64,000 nt of DNA from Aradus depressus (Eukaryota; Arthropoda; Insecta; Hemiptera; Aradidae): assembly GCA_963662175.1 (NCBI GenBank), contig OY759221.1:20075027-20139026 (forward strand), written 5' to 3'. Each line of letters opens with the position of its first letter. The first letter of the stretch is position 1. The notes under the pieces were generated by a model, which saw nothing but the letters and a program-made list of their open reading frames with translations, was not told the origin of the DNA and ran no database searches. Shown one piece after another: positions 24,901 to 36,900 of this stretch. The translations under genes were made by a program, and so were the position numbers.

Positions 24901-27900
24901 TCCTTTTAGTGAGACAGTCCAGGTTCTCCTGATATAGAGAAACATGAGGGAGCATAACAAAAATATCTAATTGACATATTATATCTTTTATATTCAGAAA
25001 TAAATTTTTTTAATGAACTACCTAGTTATTTTTTGTTATGCTCCCCCATGGGGTTTCTCTATATCAGGAGAACCTGGACTGTTTCACTAAAAGGTCCGAC
25101 GGGAGGATCAACATTTTATTTCTTCGGATACATCAACTGGATTTTTGAAATTCTTATTGTGGTTTACAGTTGTATGCTCTAATCCTAGATTATTTATGTC
25201 CTAACAGCTGGTTTTTTTAAAATTAAAATTCAACATTACAACTATTTCAACGATTTTCCTTAAAAAATAATAATTAATTTTTGAGTATTTCATTATTTAC
25301 AATGTGTGTATTTTTTACACCACATACTATTACTGCAAATAATTTAAACTGTAGGCCAGATGGGGGATCAAAGGAGAATTACAAATATCCGGGGAGATCT
25401 CTTGTGAAGTGATGTCATGAGGGTTCACCGCTGGGTGTTTTTCCTCTCTCAAGCCTTTCATGTCATATTTATTTTTATTATTTTATTTTATTTTATTTTA
25501 TTTTTTGTATAGCATATGTCAGCCCAGCCGCTGGTTGTGCTTTTTCTGCATAGCTGTAAATTGAGATAAATAAATACAAAAAAAAAAAATAATAAATAAA
25601 TAAAAAATATCAAGTTTCAATGGAGGACACCCCCAAAATTTGGAGATTGATGCAATGGCAGAAAAGATTAATTTTTGAGAATTACTATCTAATATTAATA
25701 ATCGTTATTAATAATTATAATAAAGAACCTCTTATAATACAATGTTTGCAAGCTTTTTATCTGGGATTTGAAAAAAAATGGAACACTCCGTCCTTAGAAT
25801 GGGATGTTAAGCATTTCAAACTGACCCCTCTGGAAATTAATGTTTTACAGTTTAATTATTTTTCTTGATATTGAAATGCAATTCTGATTGTATGCTGCTA
25901 GCATTTTAGCAATTTTGGATTGTTGTACTTTTATCAAGGAAAAAATTATTTGCCCAGGATAAGAGAGCATTTTTACTCTCTTCTTGTCTAAAATACGAGA
26001 ATCTGCTGCGCGACAGTTCATAGCGAAAGTAACCTAAGTTTTTTTTTTTTTTTGCTGTAAATCATGTTTATGTTACACTTTGAAACTGGATCAAGGATCA
26101 GCTAGGTTGGGTAGGTCAGCTTTCTTGGGTCCATAGGGAGATATCTCCTGAAGGCAAGCTGTATAGAGCAGACGACACATGCTATCAGAGGCGCTTTCAG
26201 CTGATTTCACGGCCTTTCCTGGCATCCATTGTGCCTCATCGCTATGTCGTCTTCTTTTTCCAACTGTAACTGTGACAGGACAGACTCAAAACAACATTCA
26301 TGGCTTTCTTCAGTCAGTAAGACACACAACTTAAGGGAACATACTATTATTCCTCACTTGCAGAATATATCAAAAAAATGATTACTTCTCTTTTCCCAAA
26401 CGTTCAAACGAAATTTGTCAAGTCAGGGATTTAGCAAGCTCTTATGAGTAGAAGATAGACAATGGTTTTTGTAACTTATGTGGAGCTTATCACATACTTA
26501 TTTCATACAAGAAATAAGATGGAGAAACACGGAACTCGTGGACCTCAGGGGCTACACCCTGATCAACAGCGGTCATAGGGCCATCGTGGTAGGGACAGGC
26601 TTTATGGTGAAGAAAGGCCTAAAGCACGCCATCCTCAACTATAAACCTGTCAGTGAAAGGATATGTACACTGAGGCTGAAGGGTAGGTTCTTTAACCTTT
26701 TCCTGGTCAGCGTACATGCCCCAACAGAAGAGAAGGACTTAGAAGAAAAGGATAAGTTCTAGGATCTGTTGGAGAGGACCTATGACAGTCTGCCTAGATA
26801 TGATGCCAAAGAAGAAGAGGTAGACCCCGCTTACGTTGGCTGGAGGACGATGGGTGTGAGAAGATGGAGACGGGAGGCCGAGGATAGAGAAGAATGGCGG
26901 AAGATCGTTGCGGAGGCCCAGGTTCTACAAGGACCGTAGCGCCAGGGAAAGTAAAGTGGATCTATGATAAAACTCAAAATATAAGTGGTCCTGAAGGGGG
27001 AAGGATACCTACGAAAAATGTCCTTTGTATTAATTCTTCTTCTGAGAAAAAGACATTTTGTATACCCTCCATTCCTCATAAACATTTTTTAATTTTTTAT
27101 TTGAGATTTAGGTAACCCCAGAACCCCCTTACAGAAACTCGTCAAAGATCCCTCCCTAGGTAATTAAATCTGGGAAGACAAAATTTAGAACTCCTACGGT
27201 AGAGAGGGGCTGATGTCCACCAGAGAGACGGTAGTAGGCGATATGACATCTTAGTTAAAGCCCGGATATAAGCCGCAAAAACAACAACTCAAACCGTGAT
27301 ACTGAAATATTTCCTATTATGTCATAAGTTGTTCTGATAAAAAATATTTTTCTTCAAGTTAACGATTGTAAGAAAAAAAACTGACGAATTAAAATGATAT
27401 TTTAGTTAATTCCAGTCTTTTTACTTCCCCAGCAACACGAAGTGTAGAAGTTATGTTATCGGTCAGAAATTCGATGTCGAGTTTTCACCGAAATTTCATA
27501 TTTTGCTACCCTCTGATTCCAAAATTAAAAAAAAAAATTGATGTGAAATTTTATATGTATTCAGAATCTCCTAAGGAAACCGACATACATTGATTTCAAG
27601 CCCAAAGAAGGGGGATTACATAAAAACTCTAATAACTAATGATGTAATAAATGTATCGACATAAAATATTACATTTAAATTCAAAATCGGCCTGAGTAAA
27701 GAGAGGGATCAGAGGAGAGACTCAACACTGCAGGCGATTCATCGACGGCATTATATTTTGTATGTGGTGCATCCAAAATTGTTTCGCTCCGGGCGGCCAT
27801 CTTACCATGGTCACTCCCTTAGATAAAAGGGAACATTATCATCATAGTTTTGTTTGTTTGGAAAGTGCAAGTCCTTGGAAGACAACAGATCGGGACAGGA

Positions 27901-30900
27901 TGACTTGAAGGTAGATTGTTCAAGTGGAGCTTCTGAGTCGGTCACAGTCCGCTACATTGAGACCGGTCATCTAGCCAGTAACGGTATCCACTATGCCTCT
28001 CACTCCAGGCGGTCCATCCAGACCTCTAACAGATGTCCCCGCTCCACTCTATAATATCTGCTCCTAGTGACAAGACACTCAGAAATAGAAACTCTGACCT
28101 GAAAAAAAAATATATCCTACAGTTGAAAAAAAAAACAAAAAAAATTGAATTGAGGTTGAGGATCAAGTTATCAATGGGAGTTGTCCTTATTCAGTGATGA
28201 GGCAGAGAATTCCAGGCAAAGTGAAAACCTCGAAAAATCAATGATTTGTTGAGACCAACCTTTTGATCTTTTTCTAGAAATTTATCTGGAACAAACGAAA
28301 AAAAGGTTATTGTTGAAAAAAAAATCAGTATTTCTAAATCCTCTTACTAAATTATGTATGGACACATTCATTACATCGGCAGTTATTAGTGTTTCGGTGT
28401 TTAGCCCCCCTAATGCCCTACTTTCCTTTAATCGATTTAGCTGAAAATGGCTTATGGGTTTCTAGTTTCATTCTATCGGGAGTTATCGTGTTCACAGGCA
28501 AACATTAATTGCACTTCCCCAACTATATGAAGTAACAGCGGATGTAGTCGATCACCAATTTGATGTTGAATTTCCAGCGGAATTTTATGTTTTCCGAATT
28601 TCGTACGCTCATCCAGAACCATAGAATGATAATTCTTTTTCAGCCAAATCGGCCATAGGAAAGGGAAGAATAGGAGGATGAGGGGAACAAAAACTCTAAT
28701 AACTGCGGTCAAAATCTCTAATAACTGTAGATGTAATGAATGAATCAACAAGCTATCAACACGGTCAAGGCAATCGTTAAATTGGGTTCAAAGGTTGTGA
28801 TTCACAGACTTTTTTTTTGGCACTATTGGAACCAGTAGTTCGGAAATCATGAAAGTCCGGTGGAAAATTATCGAATTTCTGACAGATTACCTTAGGTTAA
28901 CTTTCTAGAGTTGTAGATTTTTCTTTTCATCCATTTTTTGAAAATTAATACAAGATTGATCAGTTGCAGGTACTTTGAAGAAGAAAGGTGGCCATCCTGT
29001 GAAGAAAGGTAAACATGCCAAGAAGAAACATGCGGCTGCCTATGGTTCCTTGCTCTTCATACCTCTCATGATCCAGGCACAGATAATACCGATCATGCTT
29101 CTCAAACTCAAACTGCTCGCCTTCAAAGCCCTCACCATTGGTCAGTCAACTTTATTATATTCTATATATTCTATTAAAAGGATAAATTTTAGCTGCTGCT
29201 AAATCTCACATACATGCCTCGTTTACATTTCATTTCACTCAAATTGAGATCTTAACATTAGAATAAGCCACACTCCTAAACAAACACCATCATATATTTA
29301 TGAATTACACTTAATAAAGACAGACATGGAACCCTCATATATGATTTACCCCTAATACATTAAACAGATACATTTAGACAGCTTAAAATCCCTTACTCCC
29401 TTCTCAACTGACACTCAAAACTACCCTTAACACAAAAACGCAACTGCAAAACATTCCTAATCAAATCACTAACATCTAATTTAAACCATATTCAGGTTTT
29501 CCGTAAAAGCACTCAGACTCGTGATACAATGCCCACCATACATAAGCAACAGAACACTCCAGAATGACCTCATGATGAATACAGTGCAAGACACAATTCA
29601 GGATCGTTACATATAAATCCATACTGTGATAAAAACTTGTTTGCTACCACATTTCCTGTAGAAATTTGATCTCTTTTGTTTATTTAAATTTTGATTTCTA
29701 CAGTAGTTTGCCGAAAATTGCCCTAAAAAAAATATTATCAATAATTTAAGACGTGCAATTTTTAAGAAAGTACACGTATACAACGAAAAAAATTCAATTT
29801 AACAAACTTTACACTTGAATTCACAAAGAGATACCAATTTTTAAATAATTTTAAATAATATTAATTTCTAATCCAAAGGTTTTTTAAATGATACTACTGG
29901 GACAACAGGGAAGATGAATAGGATAGAATTTGAAGAGGACAAATAATTGGGTTATTATCTATATTTACATATTTAAATTTAAAAAAAACTTATTTGAACA
30001 AACAAAACAAAAATTTACAATGGCACAAAAACATTAAATTAATACTTAAAAAAAAACTATTTCTTTTTTTATTTGGGCATATTGAAAAATATATATTATT
30101 AATTGTACCTTCTCGACGCCACAAAAACCAGACCCCGTCAACTCTTCACTAATTGTTCAACTTCATTTTATTTAAAACATCTCAAACCACATGCACCGTT
30201 TAAGAGCTAGCTCACGACTCCATTACATTCAACACTATTTCACAGCTGTTTTTTATATGTTTTCTTGTTTTGTTTCTCAAACACCTTGATATATATCTAA
30301 TATATATATGATATTAGATTATAATAAAAAAAATTACCTCTTTTCATTAAAATATTCATTAAAAAAATGTTCCGTAGTGTACATCACATTTGCCTTTTCC
30401 TTCTTTTTAAAAAAAAATGTTTGTTCACAAAATTTTTTTTTTTTTTTTATATATAAGTTCTTTCAGATTTAATTTCTTCCAATACACAGGTTGATTTAGC
30501 TTCTTCCTCGAATCCACATGATAAGCTTCCTCCTTCAATACACAGATGGATTAACGTCTTCCTCCAATACACAGGTAGATTAGCTTCCTCCTCAAACGCA
30601 CATGTTGGCTGGCTCCTTGGTGTCTTCAACTCATTGCTCAACGATGTATCGAAGTCTCTCTCTCACTTACACTCACTGATTTATTTTTATTTTTTATATG
30701 CCCAATTCGACGCTCTTTTTATACATATATGCCCATTTTTTTTTTTTTTATTACTATTAACAATTATTAAACTTATATATATACGTACTTAATTTCTAAT
30801 AAACAAAAACAAATATTAATCTAAAAAAATTACAATTAATCCTTAACCTAAAGAAAATGTTAACTTAAATTTATAAAAATTGGAACTAATTGAACATAAA

Positions 30901-33900
30901 AAAAAATATAATACTAAATTTTTACATATTTACAGGATCAGTCATAGTCATGAAATCAAGTTTGGAAATAATCAAGTTGCATATAGATTTAAGAAATTGC
31001 CAATTAATTTTACTTTCCGCCTTTACCATCAATTTAACATTTGTATGTATTCAAAATAATTATATAAAAAGATTTTATATAAAAAAAAATTTACTTGAAA
31101 TAAAAATTAAATAAATCCTTCGGTTTTACTTCATCACACTTCCAAAATATTACTTAACAATCAAAATTAGGCCTCACGCCGGGTAATAAGGAATACAAAT
31201 TTAATTTATTTAATATATATATAGTACTTGTCTTTTGAGGTATTAAATTCTTTGAGACGTCCTTCATACTTCCTAACTAAAAAAAAAATGTATCTCACAT
31301 ATATTTCAATTCAACTTCCTTCTCTACTAATAACTCCCTAATAATAATAACTTCATCGTTGACGTAGCAAAAATACGGTTCCTCCTATCTCAGGTAGGCA
31401 ACCAACACTACATCATAAATCTCCTATATATATATCGCTAGTTCTTTCTAGTCGACACAAAAAAATCATCTCTCGCAGATCAAAAAAAAATATAAATCTC
31501 CAATTAATCACTAGCTCTTACTAGGATTAAAAAAATAATTTCTCCCAAAACAAATCTATATAATCCCGACGTCTAAAAGAATGTCATCAGCAATTTAATT
31601 TCAAACTTCTCTAATTAATATTACCCTTCGTTTGTTCCTATTCCTAAAGTTATATAATGTGCTCCTACAACTCTTCCCATTCTCATCTACTCTCTCTATT
31701 AAACAAATTTACGTAGAAAAAACATGTTACTCAAATAATAAATGAAATTGTCTAAATAATAGAATTTATAATAACAAAAACTTAATAACCTATGCATACA
31801 TACAATTTATATAATATATTATCCTACCAAGGCTTCTATACAGTTTCGTTCGTCTTTCTTATTTATAATATTATTATGATTTAGTCACGTCCGGTATCCT
31901 AGCTGAACAGTTCCGAAACAGAAAATCTGTCCCCTTGACTCGGCCTCAGGAAGTTCGTCATGTCTCCAAAGAGATCTAGGCATCTCTCAGCCTGCTGATT
32001 TTATCTTTCTAACATTTGTAATAAAAAATATAATAAAAAAAAATCTATCTTCTTCCATATTATGTTCGTTCAAAATCAATCAGTTATATGTATATGTTTT
32101 AATTTTCAATAATCATTATTAATAAGTAACTTCTAAATAAAAAACTTTCACATATTAAATTTGGGTGACTAATCCTTAAATATAATTCTCAGATAATTTT
32201 ATACTGATCCTAACATATAATCTAATCCTAAAAAAAAATATAATTCCTAATTACTTTAAATCCTAATTAATTTAAACGCAGAACTATACCAAAATTCATC
32301 CATACTCTTCATATACCAAAATTCTCTCATTCAAAAAATAAATTTATCATCCATACTATTATATTAGTCCATGGTCACTTCGTCATATTTTAAATTAATC
32401 CTAATTCTGTCATGTTAGTCTGTCAGTCATTTCCTCAAACTCATCCGAGTTGCAAAAAAAATAGGTTCACTATAAAAGGTGGCTAATGCAATTATATTGC
32501 AAAGCCCAAATTTAATTTTATCTTTTTCCGGATGCCCCGGCGAATTATGTCTTTAAAAATCCCCTCCCCCTTCTCTAAATATTCATTCAGTGTTAATTTT
32601 CTCCTTAATACCTGTTTAAATTCTCTTACTCCTTTTTTAAAATTGTTCTTATGTCTTTTATTAACCTCCTTTCTGTTTCCAGTTTGTCTGTAAGTTTTAA
32701 CTATATTTTCTTTAAAATTAAAATTTGTCTTTTGTTTGTTGTCCTCAGTCTGTTTGTTTGTTTTGTCTAATAACATCCAAATGTTCCTTTCACTCTGTCC
32801 ATCCACATCAACATTCATCCTATTTTCTTGAATTTCACTTAATAATAATTTTTCTACTTTTTGACTCTCTTCCTCCACCTCTTTCTCTAAAATTTGGGTC
32901 TGTTCCTCCCCACTGTTATTCTCTGTTCCTTCTACCTCATCAACTTGTGACTGACTGTCAATAATAAGAACCCCTTTTTCTACTTCAGAATTCCCTTCAT
33001 CCAACTTGTTAATTTTTTGAATAAAGTGTTTTTCTAAGTTTTCTCCTGCTTTATTTATCCTACTTTCAACTCTTTCATTTTCTATTTGGAATTTCTCTAC
33101 TTGGTCCTTCAAATTGTCCACCTTTTCATTTAATTTAACTTCTAAATTTTTAATGTCGCCTCTTAAATTTCCCATCTCTCCCTTTAATTCTTTTCCCTGT
33201 TCTTCTATTTTTTGATTGATATTCCCCATTTCCCCAGTTAACTTTGTTACAAAATTTCCTAATTTATTACTTTGCTCTTCCATTTTTTGATTCATATCCC
33301 CTCTTAAATTTTTCTCTAGATTTACTAATTTATTACTTTGCTCTTCCATTTTTTGATTCATATCCCCTCTTAAATTTTTCTCTAGATTTACTAATTTATT
33401 ACCCTGCTCTTCTATAGCCCTTCTTAAATTTGTCTCTAGATTTGTAAATTTCTGGGTTATGAATTCCATAAATCTATCTAGCTTATCTGATTTCTCCTCA
33501 CCTGTACCCTCCGTGGACTCCATTGCGGCTGGAGTCTCCCTTCCTGTATCTTCCGATACTTCCATATCCGAACTCGACCCTTCCTCTCTACTTTCCTCCT
33601 CCAATCTCTTCGCCTCTCCTCTGGTAATTGGCATTTTCTTACTTTATTAAATATATTAATACTAAACAAAAACAATGTTAAAATAGTAACCTTCTTTTGA
33701 AGTTTGAAAAAAAAAATATTATTTCTCAAAATTAAATGTAACCCTTATTTGTCTCTATTCTATCCTTTTCATCTTTTTCAACCTGTTTCCCTTACTTTAA
33801 TTAATATAAAAAAATTCTCCCATCAAGGTTTTGCCAAAATATGATGGGGCTTTGTGGCGAAAATCGTCCACACAAGGGATATGCCAAAAATGTGATAATT

Positions 33901-36900
33901 ACTTGTTTGCTACCACATTTCCTGTAGAAATTTGATCTCTTTTGTTTATTTAAATTTTGATTTCTACAGTAGTTTGCCGAAAATTGCCCTAAAAAAAATA
34001 TTATCAATAATTTAAGACGTGCAATTTTTAAGAAAGTACACGTATACAACGAAAAAAATTCAATTTAACAAACTTTACACTTGAATTCACAAAGAGATAC
34101 CAATTTTTAAATAATTTTAAATAATATTAATTTCTAATCCAAAGGTTTTTTAAATGATACTACTGGGACAACAGGGAAGATGAATAGGATAGAATTTGAA
34201 GAGGACAAATAATTGGGTTATTATCTATATTTACATATTTAAATTTAAAAAAAACTTATTTGAACAAACAAAACAAAAATTTACAATGGCACAAAAACAT
34301 TAAATTAATACTTAAAAAAAAACTATTTCTTTTTTTATTTGGGCATATTGAAAAATATATATTATTAATTGTACCTTCTCGACGCCACAAAAACCAGACC
34401 CCGTCAACTCTTCACTAATTGTTCAACTTCATTTTATTTAAAACATCTCAAACCACATGCACCGTTTAAGAGCTAGCTCACGACTCCATTACATTCAACA
34501 CTATTTCACAGCTGTTTTTTATATGTTTTCTTGTTTTGTTTCTCAAACACCTTGATATATATCTAATATATATATGATATTAGATTATAATAAAAAAAAT
34601 TACCTCTTTTCATTAAAATATTCATTAAAAAAATGTTCCGTAGTGTACATCACAATACATAGTGACTTTCTTCACCAGACTTGCCACACAATCCCCCCAG
34701 AAGACTGAAGAGGTGGAACCTTGATTTGATATAATCCCAAAATGCAACCCCTAAATTTTAGAAACAGTGAAAACGTTCAGTTACCTTTATAAAAAACATA
34801 ATTTTCATATTTGGCCCTGAGGAGTTACCGCTGTGTGATCTTCCTCCCATTCAACACGTTATACAGCAGGCCTTCCTGACAGCTAGTTCTTGCGAGAGGC
34901 TATAGTTGCAACCAACATTTAAGAATCTAAAAAAAAAAATATATATACATATTTTCAAGCTTTGAATTAATAAATAGCAAATAATATAAAAAGTAAATAA
35001 GACATTTTCTAATTGGTGGAGACAGTTTTTTTGCTTTGTAAAAAATCAAGTATTTTTAAAAACATAACTAAGCTACCAAAGCATGTCTAAGTTTCGTGTG
35101 AATGCCTGAAATATGCTAAACTCCAATAGCATGCCTGTAAGAGATTGCATTCATGTCTTACCCTCCGGAGCTTTAACACGCAATAGTTTTTAAACTGTTT
35201 GGCTGCATATGTTCTGCGATTATTACAAAATCTCGCTTACTTTTGGATTGTGTAATGAGATTTTTAATTAATATATGATATATTATTACAGTGAGGGCGC
35301 CGGTAGCTCAGTGGTATGCATGCTTGTCTTCTGAGCTCAAGAACGTGGGTTCGATACCCGACCGAGGCCCTTAGTTTATTTTATCTGGGAGGTAAAATAA
35401 ACTTAAGCACGCTGTCCTTCGGATAGGATGTTAAGCGATGGTCCCGAGCCTGTCAGGTACTCGTTAAAGACCCCTTCCTAAATAAAAATTTAGGGTAGAC
35501 AAAATTTAGCACTGCCACAGTGGAGTCGGGCTCATGTCCACCAGAGTGACTAAAGAGCGCTCTGGTAGTAGGCGATATGACCTCGTAGTTAAAGCCTGGA
35601 CATGAGTCATAAAACCTAACCTAACCTAACCTATTATTACAGCATCACTTCTCCCATTTTTTTTTGTTTGCCTCTCCCAAAAATAGCAATTACAAATGTT
35701 TCGTCCCATCATCAGTATCTATAATACATGTGTTCTTTATGTTAACTATTCCTTCTGTAAATCAGAATCTTTCTTTTATATAACGTATTTATTGAGTGGA
35801 CTTCTATATATTTAAAAACATAGTCAAAACAGTTTTGACAAGTTGTTTAAGAAAACAGATGAATAATTCATTAATAATATAATAATAATTCGAGAGAAGT
35901 GATGCTGTAATAATATATTATACAGAAAATCTCTTATTTAAACTTTATTTTCTTATTTTGTTTATAGTTGAGTATATTATATAAATATCTGCAAACTGTC
36001 AGCTCAAATCGTTACTGTTTAAAATTATCTAAATTAAGATTGCAAAATGTTTCAATTTTCGAGGAAACTGTCCACAAAAATTTGAAATTCAAAGAGAAGT
36101 TAGACATTACTATACACTCACTCCATTTTATAAAGTGAACTGTTAATCTTAGTATTATCCTATCACATTTTCTGATGTTATTAGTTTGAAATGAACGCCA
36201 GTGAATATTTTCATTCGGTGGGGTTGTTTAGTTTAGTGACAATATTAAGTACAGTTTTCACTATTCAAATCAGAGATTAAATAAATTTTCCTAGTCATTT
36301 TCAACAATGGCTACACAATTTTCTATATTTAATGAAATAAGTACAACGTATGTGGGTTAACTGGGCACTAATAGTTAACTTTCATTAGTTTACTACCGTC
36401 GATAGACATTGTTGAACTACATTCAGTCTAGTGTGAAGAGGAAAAGTTCACACAACCGCTGAAGGCTTACCCAGCTTGTAGCTTCAACGAAACATAGATT
36501 CGCAACATTAAATTCCAATTTTGAAGAATACCGGTGCGCTGTTAGAAGCTTTCTTCAAGAAATGTATAATATACATAGAATAATATATGATTTTAATTTA
36601 ATGGAAGTTGTGGCATTCTTTAATACCACAATTCATAATTACTGATAGGTGTGATCAAAAAGCACATAATATATTTAGTTATTATGACTCATGCCTGGGC
36701 TTTAACTGCAAGGTCATATCGCCTATTACCAGAGTGTTCTTTCGTCACTCTAGTGGACATGAGCCCGACTTTACTATAGGAGTCCTAAATTTTGTCTACT
36801 CTAAATTTTTATTTAGGATAGGGGTCTTTAACGAGTTACCTGACGTACAGTCTCTGGACCATTGCTTAACGTCCCATTCGAAAGACGGCGTGCTTAAGCT

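Larger units (their letters stand above)
15922..28969 (+). other. Osiris-like gene, intron 1 (13.0 kb)
   Basis: It is bounded by GTATTT at the 5' end and TTGCAG at the 3' end. It consists largely of repeats and broken transposons listed separately, all of which may be transcribed as part of the pre-mRNA. No additional exon with good splice sites and conserved protein was recognised, although a short missing exon cannot be excluded. Confidence 0.6.
29625..34654 (-). mobile_element. Young non-autonomous LTR retrotransposon (5.03 kb)
   Basis: The 764-bp direct repeats at 29625-30388 and 33891-34654 each begin TGTGAT and end ATCACA. They are flanked by the 4-bp duplication ATAC (29621-29624 and 34655-34658). 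A purine tract on the minus strand next to the left LTR, and a Gag-like frame reading away from the right LTR, set the orientation as minus. No protease, RT, RNase H or integrase motif was found in the 3.5-kb interior, so it would need enzymes from elsewhere. A 4-bp duplication suggests the Ty3/Gypsy group. The LTRs differ at only two adjacent bases by eye, indicating a recent insertion in intron 2 of the Osiris-like gene. Confidence 0.9.

Noticed and set aside
25620..25868. 82-codon frame as an exon
   Set aside because: It overlaps a SINE-1 body scrap and has no splice sites or motif.
30447..30641. 64-codon minus frame in the LTR element as a gene
   Set aside because: It is a translation of a short imperfect tandem repeat in the region before the purine tract.
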